Positions 24,585-35,479 of a stretch of DNA of 64,000 nt are shown piece after piece. Position 1 is the stretch's first letter; each line of letters opens with the position of its first letter. A program made the translations under genes and the position numbers. Under the pieces are notes generated by a model that had not been told where the DNA came from, searched no databases, and was given only the letters and a program-made list of their open reading frames with translations. Source of the DNA: Siderastrea siderea (taxonomy: Eukaryota; Cnidaria; Anthozoa; Scleractinia; Rhizangiidae); contig OZ034975.1 in the NCBI GenBank assembly GCA_964030785.1, forward strand, positions 46,092,569 to 46,156,568, given 5' to 3'.

Positions 24585-24902
24585 ATGGATTTTCACGGAC
24601 AAAAAGTTAATCTCTCCTTTTCTATTGAAAATATTTTGCGAGACGACTTTCCGCACCCACGGAAAACAAAAGTTGTAAATTTCCCAACGCAAGCTTCAAG
24701 TTGTGAACGATGGCCGATCTCGCCCGTGTACAGATGCTATGCAGTTCGTTACAGCCCTGTTTTTATGAAATATCTGCCAAATATGAGCAGGGTGGGAGGA
24801 AAAGTTCATCGAGTATACGGAGAAAAGAAGCGTCACCCGGAAAAAGTTGAAGATCAGTCACACTGCAATGCCCAAGCAAAAAGTGCTGGAAAGGATATAT
24901 AA
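24585..24902 (+). CDS. Orphan exon with eh1-like repressor motif
   Basis: ATG at 24585 opens a 105-residue frame ending at TAA 24900-24902. Residues 12-18 read FSIENIL, matching the engrailed-homology-1 (eh1) motif that recruits Groucho/TLE corepressors and is usually near the N-terminus of homeobox or other repressor factors. The following RDDFPHPRK and a basic segment further on (residues about 69-85) suit the upstream part of such a factor. No homeodomain is found in any frame after it, and gene copy B begins about 400 bp on. An AATAAA follows near 25026. It may be a first exon cut off from its gene, a pseudogene, or a stand-alone small protein. Confidence 0.35.
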   Translation: MDFHGQKVNLSFSIENILRDDFPHPRKTKVVNFPTQASSCERWPISPVYRCYAVRYSPVFMKYLPNMSRVGGKVHRVYGEKKRHPEKVEDQSHCNAQAKSAGKDI

Positions 24903-25422
24903 ATTTTTAAACAGACTTCAGCATTAAATCTGTCATGTAATAAATTAATCAGAGAAATTTATAATAAGGACTTTGTTGTAGTCAACACACCTTAGCCTTT
25001 ATCCATGTCAGAATCTAACTTCGAAATAAATATTTTGATTGATTTAATCTTTACGAGGCTTAGCAAAATTGTGCTTAATTGATGTGTTTATTTTGTAACA
25101 CGTATTAGTTATTGTGAATTTGTTTTTATTAGCGTGAAGGATGCATGAATTTAATACACGGATCAACTGGCTTCCAGCTATTTGGGCCTAAAATTAAGGA
25201 AATTGTGCTTGACGTGTTTATTTTCTAAAACGTATGAGTTACTTCGATGATCCTTCACGATGCAGTGATAAGCAGTTGTGTTATTTCCCGGGCCTCAAGT
25301 GATTTGCGCTGGAGGAAAAACAACAATGATTATTTCCTGAAATAACACATAAGCCCCCGCAAGCACGTTCCTTGACAGCTCACGGGCGAGTGGTTGCTTA
25401 AATTACCGGTGACATGATGAAA

Positions 25423-25429
25423 TATAAAA
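25423..25429 (+). promoter_or_regulatory. TATA-like box, copy B
   Basis: TATAAAA lies about 145 bp upstream of the proposed end of exon 1, at the position equivalent to the TATATATA runs of copies C and D. Confidence 0.35.
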
Positions 25430-25689
25430 GCTCAGGTGTTTAAGCGAAAGACTTTCAGATTGAACCCCGCCGGCGTCGAACATGTTGATGCGACATTTGA
25501 CTTTGCCAAAGCCCAAGTGCATGTAGAGCTTGAAGGAACCACAGTCAAAGAAATCCAAATTGTCCTTTTTTCGGTGCGTGTTTTCACTGTTGTCTTTTTT
25601 TTTTCTTTTTTTGTACATAAATTGCAACATCTCGTCACGGTTTATCTCTTCCCTCAGTGAAGAGGAAGTGAACCAAGTGAGCTTTAACC

Positions 25690-25950
25690 ATGACGGCCGA
25701 GGAGTTTGCAGCAGCTTCGCTTGTATTGATTTTGGTAGAACTTTGGTGCATGATCAAGATTTACTTAGCTGTAATGGCGGCCTGCCAGAGGACAGCCTTC
25801 CCAGTTCAATGTTCAGAAAGGGAAATACAGCAGAGAGATCGTGGGGCATCGAACTGGAGGGAGCGGGCTGGAGGAAGAAGCTTGCAAACTGTCAATCTAA
25901 GGCCTGGGAGACGAACGCGCCCTCGAGAACATGACGAACGAATACCCTGA
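25690..25950 (+). CDS. Small single-pass membrane protein, copy B
   Basis: 86 residues, ATG at 25690, TGA at 25948-25950. One hydrophobic segment (residues 5-22) is followed by a conserved Arg-rich tail containing NWRERAG and the block LQTVNLRPGRRTRPREHDER. Exon 2 starts at 25658 after CCCTCAG, and the stop codon abuts the donor (TGA then GTAAGT at 25951). Exon 3 begins at 26554, with AATAAA at 26795. A longer frame (25530-25934) overlaps it, but only this frame is kept in all four paralogues. Confidence 0.6.
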   Translation: MTAEEFAAASLVLILVELWCMIKIYLAVMAACQRTAFPVQCSEREIQQRDRGASNWRERAGGRSLQTVNLRPGRRTRPREHDERIP

Positions 25951-26917
25951 GTAAGTACAAAAAGTTTTAGGATAAGTAAATTGTACACTTTGTTCAATCT
26001 AATTCTGTTAAGTTGACTTTCATGAGGCATCCTTCTGTATTTTGGTTTGGAAAGAAAAACTCATTTACGGACCATAAGTTTAATTAGGTTTAGTGTAACG
26101 TACAACAACTGAGGCGGTAACTCTTACGAGCCAAGGCTATCTTCTGAGTACACAAATTCTAACTCCATTTCGTTTTATTTTTAAGTCTGTCTCAAGTCTT
26201 CATTTTTTGAGGTTCAGTTTACGTTTAGTAACGCTCCTTATTTTTAAGTCTGTTACAAGTCTTCATTTTTCGTGGCTTTTTGTACGTTTAGTGACGCTCA
26301 TTTTTTAATACTGTAATTAAGCTACTTGTAGGGGTACCAGTTGATGATTACATCATAAGCAAGAACTACATTTCAAAACCTTTTCAGTGTCTGTTTGTTC
26401 ATTTGGCTGGTTCAATTTTTTTTATTTTTAGGGAGCCGAAATAACGCTAACTCTTTCTATGCCAAGTTTCGTCATACTACAGTAAAATGTCTCGTTATTA
26501 TATTATTAAAAATAATGATTGAAACTGATTTTCGTTATTTTTCTTTTCTTTAGATCGCTTGGATTTCTAGGACAGTAACGAGAATTGTCCATGTCATATT
26601 TTTTATACTTTGTGAAAGTTTCTTTAGTGCTGCTTTAGTTCCCGGCTCAAAAATTAGAATACATATATCCTAGGAGAGAAGTATTGCTAATCATTGCAAC
26701 GACTAACTACCACTCAAGCTTTATACCCATGATAATCAAGAAATAGCGGTTTAGCACGTAACACAGTTTACTTGTAGCCAATTTCAGTTAGGTGAATAAA
26801 ACTCAACACAATACAACAGGAACGATAGCTTTTGGACATTCCTGTTTTTAATGTCATAGCATGAGGGATAAGTCCTGTATAGGAATCCAATGTAATGTAA
26901 CATCTTCGTAATATTAA

Positions 26918-27355
26918 GGTGGCTCATCTGAATTTTTCCGAGGCACACCATCTCAACTTTGAACGGCTAATACTGTACTGTCTGAGCTCGGTGGGGCAAG
27001 CTGCCTCCCACATTTACTAGAGAATGAATGAACTTGTCAAAAAAGTAGGTTTGATTGACATCAGTGTTACCATAGCAATGAAACGATGACGTCATTATTT
27101 TTGTATATCAGCAATTTTCTCGACATCTAGACCTAAACTTCTAAAACGACCTATTGTCTCTTATAGTTCAGGTGTAGATCTTCAAGACTGCAAAGTTTGA
27201 AAAAAATCCTATGAGAGCGTTTTCGAAAAAAACTCGCGTTGAATATTTTCCGTTAAAAATTACAGATTTACGATATTTTCTATTGTTTCATCGGTACCAG
27301 TATTAGCCGTTCAAAGTTGGGATGGTGTGCCTCAGGAAAATCCAGATGAGCCACC
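26918..27355. mobile_element. 438-bp TTAA-flanked MITE in repeat copy B
   Basis: Inverted ends GGTGGCTCATCTGAATTTT and AAAATCCAGATGAGCCACC. The homology is much longer (the CACACCATC and TTTGAACGGCTAATACTG words are matched inversely at the right end). A perfect TTAA lies at both sides (26914-26917 and 27356-27359). Copy A near 22043 shows the uninterrupted site ATATTAATAATGCG, so the insertion postdates the A/B duplication. It is a piggyBac/Kolobok-type non-autonomous element. Confidence 0.9.
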
Positions 27356-27575
27356 TTAATAATGCGAAGTTGAAGTTCGACTCGGCGAGAAATGAAAGAC
27401 ACGATCAGGCGATAGAAAAGCCGCTAGGCGGAAAACTCGAACTAATCAGGCGTAAAGAGCGGACCAAACGATGGAGAGTTTTTCAAAAAGAGTTCAAATT
27501 AAGAAATGATGAGGACTATCGCAGTTAAGATTTCAACTTATCGCAGATGAAAAAGAAAAACCTGAAAGAAATTCA

Positions 27576-27647
27576 GGCTTGAATGGGATTCGAACTCACG
27601 ACGATGCGGTACCAGTGCAGTGCTCTAACCAACTGAGCTATCAAACC
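27576..27647 (-). tRNA. tRNA-like sequence B, best-preserved acceptor
   Basis: The acceptor stem pairs seven of seven (GGTTTGA with TCAAGCC). The A box TAGCTCAGTTGG is intact. The B box reads AGTTCGAATCC, one change from consensus. Anticodon loop CTGGTAC gives GGT (Thr-like) with T33. A T-run follows downstream on the minus strand. It lies in the same position relative to gene copy B as in the other repeats. The anticodon stem has one mismatch at each end. Confidence 0.55.
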
Positions 27648-27959
27648 AGCTACGAGGTAAATTGGTGATCGTCATCATTTATTTCATCCGCAATTCATAC
27701 GTATGGTTATTTCATATATTCACAAAGGCAGCCTAGACTAACGACGCGACTGTTGCGAAAACTATAAGGGTTTGTATGGGACTTGCAAGATGTCTAAAAA
27801 ACTCACCGTATGCCCGTATCTTAGTTTATCAAGGTAAAAATTAATAAAATGAACTTACGTTTTCGATATTGCTGGTCAGTTGTGTGTATTGTTGTCTGTT
27901 TCGAGTATCGCGCAGGCCATTTTGCTGATTTTTGTGATCCCTTTCCTCCGTTTTAGGAA

Positions 27960-30828
27960 GGAAAGAACGGAATCAGGAAAATCAACCAAATGCCCCCTGA
28001 TTTCTGACGAGGTCCCTGTTGCCTGATTTCAACACTGTTCCGTAAACGAACAGAGCCGCAAGAGAGAACCGCGATGAACTTGTACTGAGACGTGAGGACG
28101 TAACCAAAAAGCGCCCGAGGCACCATTTAAGGATTATGTATTCCACGAAATCTCTTCGTATATCACAGCAAACGGCCCTCACATGTTGCATGACTAAGCA
28201 AGATGTTGGCATTGAGATCATGAACAATGCAATTGAGTGGAAAAAAATTTTAAGTCAACACTTGGATGATGAGAAATTTTTTTTAACTCGCCGAAGGAAT
28301 CTTTTCTGTCAAAAGAAGCTTTTTTCCCGCCATATATTTCGCACGACTCCTTTACTTGTGCGGTCTGATGTGAGCTGATAGCTGCTGATAACCTGTTAGT
28401 AAGGATCCAATCAGAGCACGCGCTTGCTCATATCCAGGGGCTGTCTATAAAATAACAGCTGATAACCTGTTAATAAGGCGCCAATCAGAGCGCGCGCCTG
28501 CTTATAATGTAGGGGCTGTTCATATGGGTCCAACAGTCACCCTTGTACATACAAGGAGAACGCGACTTCTCAGTCTGATTTTTCAGCTGATGCCTCACAT
28601 TACATGTGTAATTTTTACCATGCCGCTAATACCAGATAATTTTTCAGAACAACTAGCAAAAGAGCCTTGTGGTCGCGTATGATGAGAATGGCTGCACTAT
28701 TCATTTGGGAGACGTCTCTTTTGTCAGTTTTGTGAAAGGAAACCGAAAACTCATAACATGTGCGAATTGATGGTGCTCAAGACTCTTTCTCGTGACTGTC
28801 TGGCATCTTTCAAGGCGTAAGAAAGAAAAGAAAAGTTTCAAAATAAAATTAACTTAAACTTTTGGTTCTGTGTTTGTTTTGTTGCCTTGAACTCACGAGG
28901 GGGATTTTACAAAGTTGAACTTTGGCTTGGGGAGAATTAGGTGAGAAAATCGCTTGCTACGTGGGAAACTACATCTAATGTGTAAAATGCGGACCATACG
29001 CTTGAGACCAGTTCAAAGAGAGTTCTAACTACTTTGGCCTGGACTCTCGTGTGCGACATTTTATGGTCCTTTCCTGTACCCAAGTTCTCGTGTCAGTGTA
29101 TTTACTTACGAAAAAAAAGCCGATTAAGGACAGCATATTTTTGTTGGATGCCTACTATGTTTTTATTCCATGGTCAGGAACCATGTTTCTACGCGCAATT
29201 AAGCTACAGAAAACATTGTTCCGGAACCTTGACAATATGGAACGTGCCCGACATTTTTAACCATTAAACAAGCAATATTTTGATGCGGGTCCATAAAAAT
29301 AAGGATCCGATTTGGAACTTTCGTTTTGCGGTAATTACGTGCCAGCGAGCGTGCATTTTGTCACACAAAAGTAGCCCGAATATCCCGGGGAAGCTCTTAA
29401 AAGGCAGAAATGGATCTGTGATTTCTTCGTTTTGTGGCCATAGGCGCCTTTGGCTCTAACGCCGAAAAAAAAATACGCGTACAAACCCATCTTTGCGGTT
29501 CAAGCACACTATGCATGTAAACGCTTCTGTGATCCGTCCTCAATATTTTGTAGGGAAAATGCATGCAATCTCCGATGGAAACTGGTTCGTACAGCGTAAA
29601 ATATATTGTAGCCTGCGTAGGGGGAGGGGAGGGGGTAGTTTCTCCCACTTTCTCGTTTCCCTTGCACCTTCCTAGACCCCTTCCCCGTTTACACCTGCTA
29701 CGCAAGCTAAAATTAGTGTAAACGGTATGTTTCAAATCGGGTTCATAGGATGGCTTTTGTCCCACCCGCTATGTTTGATCCGTACGACTGTAGTGTTAAT
29801 CGGGTCCTACTTTTTATCGTTCCTGTACCCAAACATTATTTGTGTATGAAAATAAAATCTTGCTTTAGTGTAGATGTGCCTTTAAATCTGCTTAATTCGT
29901 AAGCTCAAACTCTTGCTCATGTTTGGTCTCCAACTCATATTTCTTATGAAGTCTCGTGACGGCTGATCGTGAGGTTTTCACAGAGTCTGAACACTCGCCG
30001 ACATGGCCTGCTCTCCATGTTGGATGTCCTTATACGATACGGTACGACTTCAGATTCGGGTATGAGATGGCAGAATCTTTATATCCGCCTGTTAAGAAAC
30101 TGTTTTTACATGCAGTTTTGTCTTTCATTTTGGTTAAAGCTGAAAGAGGAATGAAACGAGCAGACACACTACGTTCAGATGACATTGGCTGGATACGAGT
30201 TTTCGCATCTCGACCCGCTACAACATCCGGGGTGCACTCGCACCAGTATGAGATTTTGGACAGATATCTCGCAGACGAACAGAGCTGCAAGGAGGACCGG
30301 GATGAACTTGTTCATGATATAAAACTCGTATACTGACCAAAATAGTCGGGTCACACCAACAAGGCGAAAGTAGGATCGTATCGATATAGTAGGATCTCTT
30401 AGGATTTGATATGTGCTGACACAATTATGAAGGTCTTTTACATGTTGTTGTCGTTATTACAGTTGTCATTAACTTTCAAGAAATTGAGCAAAGTATTTTT
30501 CATTTTGTTCTTTTAAAACTGTTGTAGACTACTAGCAAAAAGGTAGCCAGCATGCATGGCAGGCTCGAAAAGGGGAGGAAAAGGGGAGAAATTATTCACG
30601 AGCGCCCTTTCCCCTTTCTCTTACGCACCGCGCTCGTGCCTTGCGCTTCACACTTGACCCCTGTCCCTCCCGTTTTGGCCCCCGCCAGGCAAGCTAAAAG
30701 GTAGCAATTGCACGTGCAATAGTCAATCGGTGCAGTTTCATCTGGCCGTGAGTACATTCGTTGCTCGCGCTCGTCCCTTCGCGACGCATTTTGGCTCGCT
30801 TCGCTCCCCGATCCTAAGAGAGGGCGAC
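27960..30828. repeat. Segmental duplicate, family 2, copy 1
   Basis: Collinear with 32470-35250, and its first part with 44885-45037 plus 48766-49020. Shared landmarks include AACCAAAAAGCGC, CCCGCCATATATTTCGCACG, CATACAAGGAGAACGCGAC and a block (30100-30330) reading CATTGGCTGGATACGAGTTT. Small internal inverted pairs (for example AGCCTGCGTAG against CTACGCAAGCT, 29611-29708) suggest older MITEs. The longest ORF (29956-30336) is not preserved in the sister copy, so no gene is called. Confidence 0.8.
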
Positions 30829-30978
30829 TAGGTGTTGTAGGGTTGTAGGATTCGTGCGATAGTTTCAGAAGTCCCTTTGATGTAAGGCATGGTTGCAGTA
30901 GTGACAGGTGTCGCGTTAGTGTTCGTAGCGTTTGGTTCGGAGTTTCTGTAAGTGTTGTTTCTAATAAAGTCCCGGTTG

Positions 30979-31487
30979 CTACGAACACTAACGCGACACC
31001 TGTCACTACTGCAACCATACCTTACATCAAAGGGACTTCTGAAACTATCGCACGAATCCTACAACCCTACAACATCCGCGTTGCTCACAAACCTATCACT
31101 ACTTTACGACAGCTACTGACGAACGTTAAAGACAAAGACGAACCGAGTGACAGACGGGGAGCAGTTTATAAAATCAAATGCTGCAACTGCCAGGCCACTT
31201 ATATTGGTGAGACCGGCAGAAATCTGAACGTCCGACTGACTGAACACAAACGAGCGACTAGAAATGGTGATATCAACAATCACATTGCTGAGCACCATTT
31301 AAAAACAAACCACTGAATCGACTGCGACTCTGCTCAATGCGTTGCCTACAGTACGGACTACTATCAACGAATCACTCTGGAAAGCTGGTTTACTAACTTA
31401 GAACAAACACCACTGAACCGTTGCCAACAGCTACCTGCACCTTACAAACGACTGATTGCCGACAATAACAAGACAGACAAACAATAG
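30979..31487 (+). pseudogene. GIY-YIG endonuclease C-terminus of a Penelope-like polyprotein, with internal stop
   Basis: The frame reads IPYIKGTSETIARIL, then LRQLL, then VYKIKC-x2-C, YIGETGRNLNVRLTEHK and IAEHH. This is the GIY-YIG nuclease domain with its preceding CxxC, the usual C-terminal domain after the reverse transcriptase of Penelope-like elements. A TGA at 31314-31316 interrupts it. The same frame continues with ESWFTNLEQTPLNRC and LPAPYKRLI to TAG at 31485-31487, so the stop is a disabling mutation. No reverse transcriptase is present here. Confidence 0.85.
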
Positions 31488-31687
31488 ACAAACTGACTTA
31501 TTTGACTAACAATAGACCAACGGACATTTGACTAACAAAAGACGGATCGAAACGCACCAATCACGTTTACAGTCTTCACAGCCAATAACATCACGGCTTA
31601 ACTGATAGACGACCAATAACATCACGAGATCGTCGACCAATCAGGACAACGACCAGAGACTTATAACATCTACTGACGATTCACAGT

Positions 31688-31752
31688 TCACTTGACTCTG
31701 ATGATGACTTCCGCTCAGGTTGTCGAAACGTCAGTCAATGTCACCTCAAACA
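31688..31752 (+). ncRNA. Hammerhead ribozyme-like motif in the Penelope-like 3' region
   Basis: The core words are CTGATGA (31698-31704) and GAAAC (31725-31729). Between them is a stem-loop GAC..CC-GCTCA-GG..GTC. After GAAA, ACGT pairs with ATGT around a six-base loop, followed by C at the expected cleavage position (31742). Stem I pairs only partly (TTGA with TCAA). One extra T sits between the core and stem II, so activity is doubtful. Hammerhead motifs are known in Penelope-like elements. Confidence 0.45.
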
Positions 31753-32076
31753 GTCCTTCTCAGGACTACACTCACCCGGACCATCACAATTTACCGAATT
31801 ATGATATGACTCCTGGGTTCGAACCATTTACAGTCTTTCATCTTCGTAATACTTGTAATGCAAAGTTGAAGTTCGACTCGGCGAGAAATGAAAGACACGA
31901 GCAGGCGATAGAAAAGCCGCTAGACAGAAAACTCGAGCTAATTAGGCGTAAAGACCGGACCAAACGATCGAGAGTTATTCAAAAAGAGTCCAAATTAAGA
32001 AATGATGACGACCATCGCAGTGAAGATATCCAATTGAGGCAAATGAAAAAGAAAAACATGAAAAAAAAAAAATTCA

Positions 32077-32155
32077 GGCTTGAATGGGATTCGAACCCAC
32101 GACAATGCGATACCAGTGCAGAGTGCAGCGCTCTAACTGACTGAGCTATTAAACC
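32077..32155 (-). tRNA. tRNA-like sequence E, with insertion
   Basis: Same family as the other tRNA-like copies: B box GGTTCGAATCC perfect, A box TAGCTCAGTCAG degraded, and a 7-base duplication of GTGCAGA type in the anticodon arm, which rules out normal folding. Here no small membrane-protein gene lies upstream; the Penelope-like element occupies that side. Confidence 0.45.
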
Positions 32156-32469
32156 AGCTGGGAGCTAAATTGATCTCTTCACTGCAATGATCGTCATCAT
32201 TTTTCGTTTCATCCGCAATTCATATGTATGGTTATTTTACATATACGGATACAGGCAGCCGAGACTCACGACACAACTGTTGGGAAAACTATAGGTTTGT
32301 ATGGGACTTGCAAGATGTCTGAAAAAGTCACCGTAAGCCCGTATCTTATTTTATTAAGGTAAAAGTCAAAAAAATGAACTTACGTTTGCGATATCCTGCG
32401 TATTATTGTCTGTTTCGAGTATCACGCAGGTGGGGGATTTTTGTGATCCCGTTTTTTCGGCCAATGAAG

Positions 32470-35250
32470 AACGGAATCAGGAAAATCAGCCAAATGCCCC
32501 CTACGATTTCTGACGAGGTCCCTCAGCGTTGCCTGATTTCAACACTGTTCCGTAGACAAACAGAGCCGCAAGAGAGAACCGCGATGAACTTTTACTGAAA
32601 ATTGGCAACGCAATCAAAAAGCGCTCGAGGCACTATTTAAGGATGAGTGGAAAAATGTTCTATTTAAAAGTCAACACGGATGATGAAAAATTTATTAACT
32701 CGCCAAAGCAATCTTTTCTGTCAAAAGAAGCTTTTTTCCCGCCATATATTTCGCACGACTCCTTTTATACTAGTGCGATCTGATATGAGCTGATAGCTGC
32801 TGATAATCTGTTATTAAGGAGCCAATCAGAGCGCGTGCATACTGCAGGGGCTGTTCATATGGGTCAAACAGCCACCCTTGTACATACAAGGAGAACGCGA
32901 CTTCTCTGATATTTCAGCTGTCGCCTCACCTTACACGCCGCTAATACCCGATAATTTTTCAGAACAACTAGCAAAAGAGCCCTGTGGTCGCGTGTGATGG
33001 GAATGGCTGCACTATTCAATTGGGAGACATCTCTTTTGTCAGTTTTGTGGAAGGAAACCGAAAACTCATAACACGTGAGAACTGATGGTGCTCAAGACTC
33101 TTTCTCCTGACTGTCTGGGATCTTTCAAGACGTAAAGAAGAAAGAAAGTTTCAAAATAAAATAAACTTAGACTTTTGGTTCTGTATTTGTTTTGTTGCCT
33201 TGAACTCACGAGAGGAATTTTAGAAAGTTGAAGTTTGGCTTGGGCAGGATCAGGTGAGCAAATCGCCTGCTACGTGGGAAACTACAGCTAATGTGTAAAA
33301 TGCGGACCATACGTTTGAGACCAATTCAAAGAGAGTTCTAACGCTTTAGCGTGGACTCTCGTGCGCGCCATTTTATGGTCCTTTCCTGTGCCCAAGTTCT
33401 CGTGTCAGTGTATTTACTTACGAAAACAAAGCCGATCGAGGACAGCATATTTTTGTTGGATGCCTACCATGTTTTTATTCCATAGTACGGAACCATGTTT
33501 CTTGCGCGCAATTGAGCTACAGAAAACATTGTTCCTGACCCTTGACAATATGGAACGTACCCGACATTTTTAACCATTAAGCAAGCAATATTTTGACACG
33601 AGTCCATAAAAATAAGGATCCGATTTGGAACTTTCGTTTTGCGGTTATTACGTGCGAGTGCGCGCGCATTTTGTCACACAAAGTAGCCCGCATATCCCGG
33701 GGAAGCTCTTGAACGGCAGAAATGGGTCAGTGATTTCTTCGTTTTGTGGCCACGGATACAAACCCATCTTTGCCGTTCAAGGACATTGTGTAAACGCTTC
33801 TGTTCTCCGTCCTCAATTTTGTGAGGAAAATGCCTACAATCTCCGATGGAAACTTGCGTAAGGGGAAGGGGAAGGGCTAGGTTGTCCCACTTTCTCGCTA
33901 GCTCCCCTACCCCTTCCTAGACCCCCTCCCCGTTCACACCTGCTACGCAAGCTAAAATTAGTGTAAATAGTATGTTTCAAATCGGGTTCATAAGGTGGTT
34001 TTTGTCCGACCCGCTATGTTTGGTCCGTACAACTGTAGCGTTAATAGGGTCCTACTTTTATCGTTCCCGTACCCGTACATTACTTGTGTATGAAAATAAA
34101 ATTTTGCTGTAGTGTAGATGTGCTTTTAAATCTGCTCAATTTGTAAGCTCAAAGTCAACTCTTATGAAGTCTCGTGACGGCTGATCATGAGGTTTTTACA
34201 GAGTCGGAACACTCGCCGACTCTCCATAATGGGTGTCTTTATATGATACGGTGCGACTTCAGTTTCCGGTATGAGATGGCCGAAACTTTATAACTGCCCT
34301 TAAACAAATTGTTTTTACATGCAGTTTTGCCTTTCATTTTGGTTAAAACTGAAAGAGGAATGAAACAAACAGACACACTACGTTCAGATGACATTGGCTG
34401 GATACGAGTTTTTGCATTTCGACCCGCTACAACATCCGGGGTACAACCGCACCAGTATGAGATTTTGGACAGATATTCCGCTAACGAACAGAGCCACAAG
34501 GAGGACCAGGAAGAACTTGTTCCGATATAAAACTCGTATACTGACCAATTTAGTCGGATCGTACCAATAAAGCTAAAGTAAGATCGTATCGATATAGTAG
34601 GATCTCTTAGGATTTGATATATGCTGACATAACTATGAAGTTGTTTTACATGTTGTTGTTATTAATACAGTTGTCATTAACTTTCAAGAAATTGAGCAAA
34701 GTATTTTTCCTTTTGTTCTTTTAAAACTGTTGTAGACTACTATCTACTCAATCGGTTTTGTGCTACAAAAAAGAAAAAACTGAAGGAAAATTGAAATTAC
34801 TTCAAAGTCTCGGACAACGAATTTTGCAAAAAGGTAGCCAGCATGCATGGCAGGCGAGGAAAGGGAGGAAAAGGGGAGAAATTATTCATGAGCGCCCTTT
34901 CCCCTTCCTCTTGCGCACCGCGCTCGTGTCTTCCGGTTCACACTTGACCCCTTTCCCTCCCGTTCTGGCGCCCGCCAGGCAAGCTAAAAGGCAAGAACGT
35001 CATGCTAGCCCACATATAAGGCACTAATGTGAAGGTAAGTGAGTACAAGTGAAGGAAAGTGAGTACAAATGAAGGAAAGTGAGTACAAGTGAAGGAAAGT
35101 GTGTGTTAGTGGAAGTAGGTGCGTTAATCATTTGGTGTATATATTCATATAGGATTGTAATGTTATTAGTGCCTTATATGTGGGCTAGCATGACGTTCTG
35201 GCCAGCTAAAAGGTAGCAATTGAACGTGCAATAGTGTAGTTTCATCTGGC
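32470..35250. repeat. Segmental duplicate, family 2, copy 2
   Basis: Paralogue of 27960-30740 in the same orientation, with small deletions (for example one of the TGTTAATAAG blocks near 28450 is missing here). It contains the 206-bp element 34994-35199, which is absent from copy 1. No gene is supported. Confidence 0.8.
34994..35199. mobile_element. 206-bp element with 35-bp terminal inverted repeats
   Basis: The ends AGAACGTCATGCTAGCCCAC.. and their exact reverse complement (..GCTAGCATGACGTTCT) continue for about 35 bp through the ATATAAGGCACTAAT word. The centre holds four imperfect 20-bp repeats of GTGAAGGAAAGTGAGTACAA. The paralogue near 30690 shows the empty site (CAAGCTAAAAGGTAGC); here a CAAGCTAAAAGGC / CCAGCTAAAAGGT near-repeat flanks the element, implying a target duplication of roughly 10-13 bp. 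Confidence 0.85.
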
Positions 35251-35471
35251 TGTGAGTACGTTGACAAACTGTTTTTTTTTTAAATCAAGATTTTTCCTTC
35301 AACGGCTTTGTTGTCTCCCTGAGGATTTCATTTTTTCCACAAGGGGTTATATAGATCTCATCAAACACGGTTGCATTTTCGGTATGGATGCTCGCTCAAC
35401 CAGCTGTAGTATTTTCGTGCAGCTTGTGGGGTCGGACCTCCCGTAACGCGCGTGGGACAGCCTTCATTGCA

Positions 35472-35479
35472 TGACGTCA
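35472..35479. promoter_or_regulatory. CRE palindrome, copy C
   Basis: TGACGTCA within TTGCATGACGTCATCG, conserved at 42035-42042 in the duplicate. It lies about 1 kb upstream of gene copy C; the target gene is unknown. Confidence 0.3.

Larger units (their letters stand above)
30829..31848 (+). mobile_element. Penelope-like retroelement 3' fragment
   Basis: A 5'-truncated copy. It starts with a 96-bp inverted arm (30834-30929) that is the reverse complement of 30978-31073, about 48 bp apart, one mismatch seen. It then carries the C-terminal endonuclease coding end, a 3' region of about 350 bp rich in CCAATAACATCAC-type repeats, and a hammerhead-like motif. The right junction is near 31848, where sequence of the tRNA-like repeat family resumes (CATCTTCGTAATACTTG). 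Truncated copies with inverted 5' pieces are typical of Penelope-like elements. Confidence 0.8.

Noticed and set aside
25530..25934. 134-codon frame overlapping membrane-protein copy B
   Set aside because: Runs through the intron 1 acceptor, and the frame is not conserved in copies A, C or D.
29956..30336. 126-codon frame in segmental duplicate family 2
   Set aside because: The paralogue at 34239-34530 has a different start, indels and an early end; the frame is not maintained.
35030..35110. CRISPR-like regular repeats
   Set aside because: Contiguous 20-bp minisatellite units without spacers, inside a TIR element in a eukaryotic genome.
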